Below are positions 1-7,686 of a stretch of DNA of 64,000 bases, piece after piece. This DNA is from Corallococcus caeni (GTDB taxonomy: Bacteria > Myxococcota > Myxococcia > Myxococcales > Myxococcaceae): positions 62,001-126,000 of the forward strand of contig NZ_BTTW01000011.1 of NCBI RefSeq assembly GCF_036245865.1, read 5' to 3'. A model generated the notes under the pieces. The model was not told the DNA's origin and searched no databases. It saw nothing but the letters and a program-made list of their open reading frames with translations. The position numbers were made by a program, and so were the translations under genes. Numbering within the stretch: position 1 is the first letter of the stretch; every line of letters starts with the position of its first letter.

Positions 1-2
1 AG

Positions 3-656
3 GCGCACGCGAAGAACATCCCGGTGCTGGTGGACGGGGCGCAGTCGGTGACGCATTTCCCGGTGGACGTGCAGGACCTGGGCTGTGACTTCTACGCCTT
101 CAGCGGGCACAAGCTCTTCGGGCCCACGGGCATCGGCGTGCTGTACGGGAAGCTGTCCATGCTGGAGTCGCTGCCGCCGTACCAGGGCGGCGGGGACATG
201 ATCCTCTCCGTGACGATGGAGAAGACCGTCTACAACCGCGTGCCGCACCGCTTCGAGGCGGGCACGCCGGACATGGCGGGCGCGGTGGGGCTGGCCGCGG
301 CCATCCGCTACCTGGAGGCCCTGGGCATGGAGAACGTGTCCCAGCACGACCAGTGGCTGCTCGCGTACGCGACGGACGCGCTCCAATCGGTGCCGGGCCT
401 CAAGCTGGTGGGCACGGCGCCGCGCAAGACGGGCGTGCTGTCCTTCACGCTGGAGGACGTCCACCCGCACGACGTGGGCACCATCCTGGACCAGGAGGGC
501 ATCTGCATCCGCACCGGGCACCACTGCGCCCAGCCGCTGATGCAGCGCTTCGGGGTGGCGGCCACGGCGCGGGCGTCGCTGGCGCTCTACAACACGCGCG
601 AGGACGTGGACGCGCTGGTGAAGGGCCTGCACAAGGTGAAGGAGGTGTTCGCGTGA
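3..656 (+). CDS. sufS: SufS-type cysteine desulfurase, 5' end cut by window
   Basis: This is the C-terminal half of a class-V aminotransferase-fold PLP enzyme that takes sulfur from cysteine for iron-sulfur cluster assembly in the cytoplasm. The frame is open from base 3, so the true start lies upstream. Visible hallmarks are the VLVDGAQSVTH strand, the PLP-lysine motif SGHKLFGPTG, and the active-site cysteine in RTGHHCAQPL, the short-loop arrangement typical of group II (SufS) desulfurases. Its stop overlaps the start of sufU by GTGA, so the two are translationally coupled. SufS working with a zinc-bound SufU is a known pairing. Only about 217 codons are visible, so the N-terminal domain cannot be judged. 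Confidence 0.93.
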   Translation, partial: AHAKNIPVLVDGAQSVTHFPVDVQDLGCDFYAFSGHKLFGPTGIGVLYGKLSMLESLPPYQGGGDMILSVTMEKTVYNRVPHRFEAGTPDMAGAVGLAAAIRYLEALGMENVSQHDQWLLAYATDALQSVPGLKLVGTAPRKTGVLSFTLEDVHPHDVGTILDQEGICIRTGHHCAQPLMQRFGVAATARASLALYNTREDVDALVKGLHKVKEVFA

Positions 657-1105
657 GCTCCGACCTCAAGGACCTGTACCAGGAGGTGGTGCTGGAGCAC
701 TCCAAGCGCCCGCGCAACTTCCGGGTGGTGGAGGGTGCCACCTGCGCGGCGGAGGGCTACAACCCGCTGTGCGGCGACCAGCTCTCCGTGACGCTCAAGC
801 TGGAGGACGGCGTCATCCGCGACATCGGCTTCCAGGGCCAGGGCTGTGCCATCTCCAAGGCGTCCGCGTCGCTGATGACGGGCGCGGTGAAGGACAAGAC
901 GCGCGAGGAGGCCGAGGCCCTCTTCGAGCGCGTGCACACACTGGTGACCGAAGGGCCGGACAAGGTGGACGTGGAGTCGCTGGGCAAGCTCGCGGTGCTG
1001 TCCGGCGTGAGCGAGTTCCCGGCCCGGGTGAAGTGCGCGAGCCTGGCGTGGCACACGCTGCACGCGGCGCTGGATGGCCGCTCCACCTCGGTGTCGACGG
1101 AGTAG
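653..1105 (+). CDS. sufU: SufU / NifU-like sulfur-relay or scaffold protein
   Basis: A 150-residue protein of the SufU/IscU fold. It carries the family's cysteine ligands in YNPLCGDQL, GQGCAISKAS and ARVKCASLAW, and the acidic residue before the second Cys is replaced as in SufU. The extra segment between the second and third Cys motifs (about residues 78-115) is the SufU-type insertion. In the best-studied relatives SufU binds zinc and accepts persulfide from SufS. The GTG start lies inside the sufS stop (GTGA overlap), fixing both the start and the operon order. sufT follows nine bases after the stop. Function is confident; whether it acts as relay or scaffold here is not decided by sequence. 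Confidence 0.93.
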   Translation: MSSDLKDLYQEVVLEHSKRPRNFRVVEGATCAAEGYNPLCGDQLSVTLKLEDGVIRDIGFQGQGCAISKASASLMTGAVKDKTREEAEALFERVHTLVTEGPDKVDVESLGKLAVLSGVSEFPARVKCASLAWHTLHAALDGRSTSVSTE

Positions 1106-1114
1106 GGAGGGGAC

Positions 1115-1666
1115 ATGCGAGGCGCGATGACAGTCATCGAGCGCGACGTGGACGCGATGCTCATCCCCAGCGGGGACAAGGTGTTGCTGCCGGCGGGCTC
1201 GGAGTTGACGGTGGTGCAGACGCTGGGCGGCAACGTCACGGTGCAGGACCCGTACGGCCAGCTGTTCCGCATCGACGAGAAGAACGCGGACGCGCTGGGC
1301 GAGGAGTACGCCGCCAAGGCGAAGACGCCCGACGCGGAGATCACCCCCGGGGAGTTCCACGAGGAGCAGGTCTGGGAGCAGCTGCGCACGGTCTACGACC
1401 CGGAGATCCCGGTGAACATCGTGGAGCTGGGCCTGGTGTACACGTGCAAGGCCACGCCGCTGGAGGAAGGCGGCCAGCGCGTGGACATCGAGATGACGCT
1501 CACCGCGCCCGGCTGCGGCATGGGGCAGGTGCTGGTGGAGGACGTGCGCTCCAAGGTGTCCGCGCTGCCCGGCGTGAAGGAGGCCCACGTGGAGCTCGTC
1601 TGGGAGCCCCAGTGGGACCAGAGCCGCATGACGGACGTCGCGCGGCTCCAGCTGGGTTGGATGTGA
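1115..1666 (+). CDS. sufT: SufT-family iron-sulfur maturation factor (DUF59/MIP18 domain)
   Basis: A 183-residue protein with an N-terminal extension of about 80 residues holding the SufT signature region (LIPSGDKVLLPAG, then a beta-rich stretch ending in FRIDEKNADALG), and a C-terminal MIP18/DUF59 domain. Conserved DUF59 features include YDPEIPVNIVELGLVY and the cysteine motif TAPGCGMGQV. SufT-type proteins help mature Fe-S proteins under high demand. The ATG has a strong site GGGAGGGG seven bases upstream. It is the third gene of the suf unit and the last on this strand, since the next gene converges from the minus strand. Confidence 0.9.
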   Translation: MRGAMTVIERDVDAMLIPSGDKVLLPAGSELTVVQTLGGNVTVQDPYGQLFRIDEKNADALGEEYAAKAKTPDAEITPGEFHEEQVWEQLRTVYDPEIPVNIVELGLVYTCKATPLEEGGQRVDIEMTLTAPGCGMGQVLVEDVRSKVSALPGVKEAHVELVWEPQWDQSRMTDVARLQLGWM

Positions 1667-1685
1667 AGTCCCCGGGCCCTGCCTG

Positions 1686-2351
1686 CTAGGCCAGGGCCTT
1701 TCGGCCGCGCGCGACCAGGCCCAGCGTGGCCGCGGCGGCGAGTCCCCCCGCGAGCCACCGGGGCCAGCGCGGCGCGGCCTCCGCGGTGGAGCGGCGGGTG
1801 ATGGCGGGCGACATGCGCTCCGCGAGGAGCTCCACCATCGCGTGCTCGAAGGCGAGCAGGTCGTGCGGCCCCCGGCTGGACACCCAGTTGCCGTCGCGCA
1901 CGACGGGCTCATCCGTCCAGTGCGCGCCCGCGTTCTCCAGGTCGTTGCGGATGCCCGGCCAGGACGTCACGTGGCGGCCTTCCAGCAGCCCCGCCGACGC
2001 GAGCAGCCACGGCCCGTGACAGATGACCGCGATGGGCAGGTCCAGCAGGTCCGCGTCCTTCACGAAGTCCAGCGCCAGGGCGCTCTGCCGGAGGAAGTCC
2101 GGGTTCATGAAGCCGCCGGGCAAGAGCAGCGCGTCGAAGTCCGCGGCCTTCACCTCGCGCAGCGTGGCATCCACGCGCACCTTGCGGCCGGGCACCAGCA
2201 GGTTCATGCCCCGGATGCGGCCCTTGTGGAGGGAGACGATGGTGACGCGCGCGCCCTCTTTCTCCAGGCGCTTCACCGGCCGCGTCAGCTCCACCTGCTC
2301 GAAGCCATCCGCCGCCAGCACGGCCACCCGCATCCCCTTCAGCTTCTTCAT
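1686..2351 (-). CDS. DJ-1/PfpI-family protein with C-terminal membrane anchor
   Basis: The first 180 residues are a DJ-1/PfpI class-I glutamine-amidotransferase-like domain, beginning MRVAVLAADGFEQVEL with the conserved acidic residue E19 region, and with the nucleophile elbow AVICHGPW (Cys111). Such proteins act as glyoxalase/deglycase-like or stress proteins. Unusually, after the domain comes a linker and a hydrophobic segment at about residues 195-213, followed by basic residues (ARGRKALA), so the protein is probably held in the inner membrane with its catalytic domain in the cytoplasm. It converges on sufT with 19 bases between stops. The true substrate is not predictable. Confidence 0.8.
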   Translation of the reverse strand: MKKLKGMRVAVLAADGFEQVELTRPVKRLEKEGARVTIVSLHKGRIRGMNLLVPGRKVRVDATLREVKAADFDALLLPGGFMNPDFLRQSALALDFVKDADLLDLPIAVICHGPWLLASAGLLEGRHVTSWPGIRNDLENAGAHWTDEPVVRDGNWVSSRGPHDLLAFEHAMVELLAERMSPAITRRSTAEAAPRWPRWLAGGLAAAATLGLVARGRKALA

Positions 2352-2580
2352 TGCCCTGTCCTCCCTGATGTCCCGATGTCTGGCGCTGCCCTACAACCCA
2401 AACCTGCACGGTGGACATGCCCTGCGGGGAGGGGAAGCGGCGGGCAGGCGGGCAGGCGGGCGCTCGCGGTGTCGCTGGGTGGAATGCCTCTGGGGGCTGG
2501 TGCGGCGCGGCATGCGGCGGTCCTGGACGCCCCCGGGGGAACGGCTCTACGACAAGGGTTCCTTTCTGGAGGCGCACGGC

Positions 2581-3765
2581 ATGTCCCCCACGTTCTCTCC
2601 CCGGATGCACCGGAGCCTGCTCGCGGGCACGGCGCTGCTGCTGGCCCCCATGGGCTGCGCCACGTCCTCGCAGGTGGGCGCCGCGCGTGACGAGGCGGCC
2701 CTGCGCACGGATGAACCGCCGCGCGTGAAGCCGAAGTGGGGCTTGGTCATCCACGGCGGCGCGGGCGTGATTTCGCGCGAGAACCTCAGCCCGGAGCGCG
2801 AGGCCGCGATGCGCGCCGTGCTCACGCAGGCGCTCCAGGCGGGGCACGCGGTGCTGGCGAAGGGAGGCCGGAGCCTGGACGCGGTGACGGCGGCCATCCA
2901 CGTGCTGGAGGACTCGCCGTACTTCAACGCCGGCAAGGGCGCGGTGTTCAACCACGACGGCGTGAACGAGCTGGACGCGGCGGTGATGGACGGCAAGACG
3001 CGCATGGCCGGCGCGGTGGCCGGCGTGCGCCACATCCAGAACCCCATCGACCTGGCGCGGCTGGTGATGGAGAAGTCGCCGCACGTGATGATGGTGGGCG
3101 ACGGGGCGGAGGCCTTCGCGCAATCGCAGGGCATGCCCCTGGTGGACGCGAAGTACTTCTACACGGAGGAGCGCTGGCAGGGCCTCCAGCGCGCGCTGGA
3201 GCAGGAGCGCGCGAAGGAGGCGCCGCCGACGCAGGTGCAGCCACCCACGGCACCGGAGACACCTGGACAGCCCGCGGCACCGGCCCAACCCCAGCCGCAG
3301 CCCGGCTCGTCGCTGACGCCGGGCGTGGACCCCATCACGGGGGACCACAAGTTCGGCACGGTGGGCGCGGTGGCGTTGGATCAACACGGCGACCTCGCGG
3401 CGGGCACGTCCACGGGCGGCATGACCAACAAGCGCTTCGGCCGGGTGGGGGACTCGCCCATCATCGGCGCGGGCACCTACGCGGATGAGCGCTGCGCCGT
3501 CTCCGCCACGGGACACGGCGAGTTCTTCATCCGCTACACCGTGGCGCGCGACATCTGCGCCCGCGTCGAGTACCAGGACCTGCCGCTCCCGGAGGCCGCC
3601 AGCTACGTCATCAACGACGTGCTGGTGAAGGCCGGCGGCGAGGGCGGCGTCATCGCCATGGACCGCCAGGGCCACGTGGCCATGCCCTTCAACTCCAGCG
3701 GCATGTACCGCGGCTACATCGGCGAGGACGGCACGCCCACCGTCGCCATCTTCCAGCAACCCTAG
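2581..3765 (+). CDS. Lipoprotein isoaspartyl peptidase / L-asparaginase (Ntn hydrolase)
   Basis: A 394-residue type-2 asparaginase/isoaspartyl peptidase. These enzymes self-cleave to expose an N-terminal Thr. The nucleophile is predicted as Thr260 in HKFGTVGAV, and the substrate site follows in TSTGGMTNKRFGRVGD. The N-terminus is a lipoprotein signal with lipobox APMGC, so it should be exported and lipidated, which is unusual for a family that is mostly cytoplasmic. About 45 residues of Pro/Gln/Ala-rich low-complexity linker sit just before the nucleophile, enlarging the usual cleavage loop. The ATG at 2581 was chosen because GGAGG lies eight bases upstream; the frame stays open much further upstream but without such support. 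ATG 2605 is an alternative. Confidence 0.85.
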   Translation: MSPTFSPRMHRSLLAGTALLLAPMGCATSSQVGAARDEAALRTDEPPRVKPKWGLVIHGGAGVISRENLSPEREAAMRAVLTQALQAGHAVLAKGGRSLDAVTAAIHVLEDSPYFNAGKGAVFNHDGVNELDAAVMDGKTRMAGAVAGVRHIQNPIDLARLVMEKSPHVMMVGDGAEAFAQSQGMPLVDAKYFYTEERWQGLQRALEQERAKEAPPTQVQPPTAPETPGQPAAPAQPQPQPGSSLTPGVDPITGDHKFGTVGAVALDQHGDLAAGTSTGGMTNKRFGRVGDSPIIGAGTYADERCAVSATGHGEFFIRYTVARDICARVEYQDLPLPEAASYVINDVLVKAGGEGGVIAMDRQGHVAMPFNSSGMYRGYIGEDGTPTVAIFQQP

Positions 3766-3781
3766 GCAGGCGGCCGGGCCC

Positions 3782-3815
3782 CGCTCCGCGCATCACTCAC
3801 GTGACGCGCGGAGCG
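3782..3815. terminator. Bidirectional terminator-like hairpin
   Basis: A perfect 10-bp inverted repeat, CGCTCCGCGC and GCGCGGAGCG, with a 14-base loop that itself contains the palindrome TCACGTGA. It lies between two convergent stop codons (3765 and 3825), the expected place for a shared terminator. There is no clear T run on either side. Confidence 0.6.
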
Positions 3816-3824
3816 TCGCGGCGA

Positions 3825-6800
3825 CTACTGCTTCACGAGGAACAGCTCGCGCACCTGGAGCAGGTCCACGTCACCGGCGAAGGCGGCGAACTTCTCGTAC
3901 TCCGCCGGGGTGACGCGGGCGCGGGGCATGTGGATGGACTCCGCGATGCTGAGCGTGCGCCCCTCCTGCTTCTCCGTGCGGGTGAAGTGGCCGAACTCGC
4001 TGTCCACCTTCAGGCCCGCCTGCGGGTCGCTGAGCTTCCAGCCCTGGGGCAGGGTGAGGGCGACGTTGGTGCGGCTGGCCTCCGTGTCGTCGATGTAGAG
4101 CGGCGTGGTGCGCGTGGACAGCTGCACGTAGCGCCGGCCCAGCAGGGCGGGGAAGGTGACGGGGCCCAGCGCCATGCGGCTGTCGCCCTCCATGCGCCCG
4201 AAGCGCGGCACGGTGAACGCGTAGCGCAGCACGAACGGCGCGCCCACGGCCTCCTCATGCTCCAGCTTCACGGACGCCAGCTCCGCGCCGCCGAAGTAGC
4301 GCGACACCGCGCCCTGGAGCGCCTGCTTGCGGCTCTCCGCGGAGAGCTGCTCGAAGGCCTCCGCGATTTGCGCGGCCTCGAAGCCGGAGTACGTCTCCTC
4401 GCCCTGGCCCTTGAGGCTGCCGTCGGCGCCCAGCTCCAGGGTGAGCTTCACGTCCTTGCCCGTGCGCGGCTTGAGCGGCGGCGTCTTCACCTTCTGCAGG
4501 GGCTTGCCGGGCTCCGGCAGCAGGTACGCCTCACGCTCGCCCATGGCGGCCTCCGGCAGCTCGCCGAAGGGGCCGTAGCGCACGGACGTGTCCAGCCACA
4601 CCGGCGCCTCGCCCGGCACCTCCACGCGCAGCGCCGCGTAGGGCAGGAGCGCGTCCGCCGGGAAGAGGTAGGGCGCGGGGTCGGTGTTGAAGGTGCGGAT
4701 GGCCGCGATGCGCGAGGGGATGCCCAGCGTCTCCAGGCCCGCCTTCATCACGGTGAGCCGGCTGCCGCGGTCCTGCGCCACGGTGGAGGCGGCGGACTGC
4801 GCGAGGCTCGCGTCGCGGCCGGAGAAGCGCTTCATCACCGCGGCGTGCAGCGCCTTCACCGCGTCCAGGCCCTTCTTGCCCTCCGTGGCCTGGCGCGCGA
4901 ACGCCTCCACTTCGGACGTGCGCAGCCACCGGTCCTGGAACGCGTCGCCGTACACGCGCGCCAAGCCATCGTTGCCCGTCTCGCCCGCGCCCACCATCAC
5001 GAAGGGCAGGTACTCGTTGCCGGAGGGCGGCGCGTCCGGCTCCGGGATGAACGGCGGCACGCGGCGCGCGTCGTAGTGGAAGACCTCCACGTCGCCCTTC
5101 ACCTCCGGCGGCGGCGCCTTCATGCCGTGCGCGTCCACCTTCATGCCGCTGCCCTTGGGCGCGACGACGGTGTACGTGCTCCACGCGTTCGGCTGGTTGG
5201 CGATCTGGAAGTAGAACGCGGACGCGGTGAAGCCCGGCTGCGCGGGGCCGCGGTCGCTTTCGGGCAGCAGGTACTCCACCTCCACGGAGTCACCGACCTG
5301 CACGCCGGGCAGGCTCATGGTGTCCTTGCCCTCGATGTTCTCCGGCTCCAGCACGCGGCCGTCGGCCTTGAGGGTGCGCAGCGCCAGCACCTGGGCGCCG
5401 CGCGGGATGTTCACCTCCGCGATGTCCTGCACGCCCGACTGCTCCAGCGCCTTCTGGATGGTGTGGATGCGGTTGACGAGCGAGCCGTCCGGGTAGACCT
5501 GCACCGCCGCCGCGTCCAACACGTACGCCGCCGCGCTGCCGCCCGTCACAGGCGCCGCCTCGTAGGCCTTCAGCGCCTCCTTGCCGTCGATGGCGTACGC
5601 CGCCAGCAGCTCCTTGCCCGTCTTCGCGCGCTCCACCGCGCGGCGCAGCGACAGGTCCGTGCCGTCCAGCTTGAGCGCCTGCTCGCGCAGCTTCAGCGCC
5701 TCCGCGCCCTGGCCCGCGTACTCGCGCACGTCCGCCAGCCGCTTGAGGATCTCCGCGTTGCGCGGCCACACCCTGGCCTGCGTCTGGAGCACCTTCGCCG
5801 CGTCTTCGTAGCGGCGCTGGCTCAGGTAGATGCTGGAGAGCGCCGCGGCGGTGGTGAGGTTGTCCGGGTCCTGCGCCAGCAGCTGCGTGTAGCCCTTGGC
5901 CGCGCCCTCCAGGTCGCCGCGCGTGCGCAGGTGGTCCACCCGCCGGGCGTCCGCGCCGGGGCAGCCCTCCTGGGCCTTCACCAGCTCGTCCGTGCGGGCC
6001 ACCGCGTCGCGCCGGCGCGCCAGCGAGTACTGCAACCCCAGCGCCTCGCACAGGCCCGGCTGGGCCTCCAGCGCCGAGGCCAGGGCGACCTCCGCCTGCG
6101 CGTCCACGTCCAGCGCCAGCGCGGCGCGGGCCATGAGGATGTGCACCGGGAAGCCCGCGGGCTTCACCGCGTCGCGCGCCGTCTTCAGCGTGTCCAGCGC
6201 GGTGGCCGGCTGGCCGTCATCCAGGAAGAGGTCCGCGCGGAGCAATAGCGCGGACACGTTGCCCGGGTCCTTCGCCAGCGCCGCCTCCAGGTCGCGGGTG
6301 GCCCGGCCGCGCGCCACCTTGGACGGGATGCCGCGGTCCTGCGCGGCCTGCTCCGCGCGCAGGGTGAGCAGCGCGGGCGTCGTCGCCTCCAGCTTCGCCA
6401 TCAGCCGCTGGGTGCCGTCCGGGTCGCGCGCCAGGCCGTCGCGCACCGCGAGGAAGGTGCTCAGCGTCTCGCCGGCCTCGCCCTGGAGCGCCTGGGCCAG
6501 GTCCTCCGCGCCCGGGTACATGTCCGGGGCCTCCACCTCGCCCGGGGCGCTCGCGTCCCAGCGCGGCGCGGGCCCGGTGGCGGCGGTGAGGCGCACCCCG
6601 GCGGGGCTGCCGTCCGCCTTCATCAGCGCGAAGGTGAGCCCGCCCTGGGTGTTGTCGCGGGACATCTTCACCACGAAGCGGTGCTTGCCCGCTGGCAGCT
6701 CCATCGCGCGCACGGTCACCGTGGACGCGGTGCGCGCCCAGTCGCGGCGCTCCAGCACGGGGGCGCCGTCCATCAGCACGCGGTGCGACGTCTGGCTCAC

Positions 6801-7601
6801 CGTGCGCAGCACGTACACGCCGGCCTGCGCCACCTCCGCGTCGATGCCCAGCGCGTACATGTCCCCGTGCCCGGGTTCGCCGCCCAGGTCCAGCCGGCCG
6901 TCCGGCGAGCGCACCGTGCGCGCCGCGAGCGCGCCGTACGCGCCCGTGAAGGGGCCCGCGAACGAACCGTCCTTCTCCGGCGCGATGGGCTCGTCGATGG
7001 CCAGCACGTGGAAGGGCGAGAAGGGCCCCACCAGCGTGGCCTCGCTCGCGCCGCCCAGGTCCTTGAGCGTCTGGGCCTGGGTGGCCGTGTCCGCGCGGAG
7101 GCTGGCCACCGCCAGGCGCGTGGCGCGCAGCAGGTAGGCGGTCTCACCCCGGGCGCCCGCGGCGAGCGCGGCGTCCACGCCCTTGAGGAGGGTGTCGTCC
7201 TCCGCGCGCGACGTGCCCACGCGGTCCAGCATGTAGCGGGCGGCGATGACGGCCAGCGGGTGGCGCGGGGCGCGCTTCACCAGCTCCACCGACGCGGCGA
7301 GCGCGCGGTCGGACTGGCCGTTGCGCCGGGCCAGCAGCGCCTGCCCCTCCAGGGCGTACGGGTCGCCCGGGTCCTTCTGCACGGCGGCGTCGAAGCGCTG
7401 CTGCGCGAGCTTCACGTCGCCCGCGACGAGGTACGCGTGGAAGCCCGCGAACGCGAGCGTGCGCGCCTCCGCGTCACCCTGACCGGCGCGCTCGGCGGCG
7501 GACTCGAGCACGTGGGGCGCGACGACGGAGGAGGGCCGGGGGCAGCCGGTGAGTCCGGCGACGAGGGCGAGCGCGGTCAGGCCGCGACGGAAGGTGCGCA
7601 T
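3825..7601 (-). CDS. Large DUF3857/transglutaminase-like TPR lipoprotein, catalytic site lost
   Basis: A 1258-residue protein starting with a lipoprotein signal (lipobox LTGC), then a helical TPR-rich half (about residues 40-560), a DUF3857 beta domain (about 630-830), and a transglutaminase-like fold with a C-terminal beta domain. It is a paralogue of the protein at 33584-37246. Aligning the two by eye, the catalytic motif FGDCKDK of the paralogue is AQDRGSR here, so the Cys is Arg945; the catalytic His is also absent, while the Asp in WLDTS remains. It is probably a non-enzymatic binding or scaffold protein at the envelope. The start at 7601 was chosen for the signal peptide; no good ribosome site is visible and the frame is open upstream. 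Confidence 0.8.
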   Translation of the reverse strand: MRTFRRGLTALALVAGLTGCPRPSSVVAPHVLESAAERAGQGDAEARTLAFAGFHAYLVAGDVKLAQQRFDAAVQKDPGDPYALEGQALLARRNGQSDRALAASVELVKRAPRHPLAVIAARYMLDRVGTSRAEDDTLLKGVDAALAAGARGETAYLLRATRLAVASLRADTATQAQTLKDLGGASEATLVGPFSPFHVLAIDEPIAPEKDGSFAGPFTGAYGALAARTVRSPDGRLDLGGEPGHGDMYALGIDAEVAQAGVYVLRTVSQTSHRVLMDGAPVLERRDWARTASTVTVRAMELPAGKHRFVVKMSRDNTQGGLTFALMKADGSPAGVRLTAATGPAPRWDASAPGEVEAPDMYPGAEDLAQALQGEAGETLSTFLAVRDGLARDPDGTQRLMAKLEATTPALLTLRAEQAAQDRGIPSKVARGRATRDLEAALAKDPGNVSALLLRADLFLDDGQPATALDTLKTARDAVKPAGFPVHILMARAALALDVDAQAEVALASALEAQPGLCEALGLQYSLARRRDAVARTDELVKAQEGCPGADARRVDHLRTRGDLEGAAKGYTQLLAQDPDNLTTAAALSSIYLSQRRYEDAAKVLQTQARVWPRNAEILKRLADVREYAGQGAEALKLREQALKLDGTDLSLRRAVERAKTGKELLAAYAIDGKEALKAYEAAPVTGGSAAAYVLDAAAVQVYPDGSLVNRIHTIQKALEQSGVQDIAEVNIPRGAQVLALRTLKADGRVLEPENIEGKDTMSLPGVQVGDSVEVEYLLPESDRGPAQPGFTASAFYFQIANQPNAWSTYTVVAPKGSGMKVDAHGMKAPPPEVKGDVEVFHYDARRVPPFIPEPDAPPSGNEYLPFVMVGAGETGNDGLARVYGDAFQDRWLRTSEVEAFARQATEGKKGLDAVKALHAAVMKRFSGRDASLAQSAASTVAQDRGSRLTVMKAGLETLGIPSRIAAIRTFNTDPAPYLFPADALLPYAALRVEVPGEAPVWLDTSVRYGPFGELPEAAMGEREAYLLPEPGKPLQKVKTPPLKPRTGKDVKLTLELGADGSLKGQGEETYSGFEAAQIAEAFEQLSAESRKQALQGAVSRYFGGAELASVKLEHEEAVGAPFVLRYAFTVPRFGRMEGDSRMALGPVTFPALLGRRYVQLSTRTTPLYIDDTEASRTNVALTLPQGWKLSDPQAGLKVDSEFGHFTRTEKQEGRTLSIAESIHMPRARVTPAEYEKFAAFAGDVDLLQVRELFLVKQ

Positions 7602-7686
7602 AGGGGAGCCGAGGGATAATGCAATCCCCTCGGAGAGGCCATATTCCCCTCGCGGTGCTTGTCCGGGACTGGCCCCGCCCGGTCCC

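Noticed and set aside
587-1912. Minus-strand frame opposite the suf genes
   Set aside because: The suf genes on the other strand have clear catalytic motifs; this frame has none.
2023-2580. Upstream extension of the isoaspartyl peptidase frame
   Set aside because: Overlaps the DJ-1 gene on the other strand and would bury the lipoprotein signal; start 2581 has a good ribosome site.
3801-6248. 815-codon plus-strand frame opposite the DUF3857 lipoprotein gene
   Set aside because: Composition is that of an antisense shadow (Arg, His, Leu, Gln rich), no ribosome site or motif.
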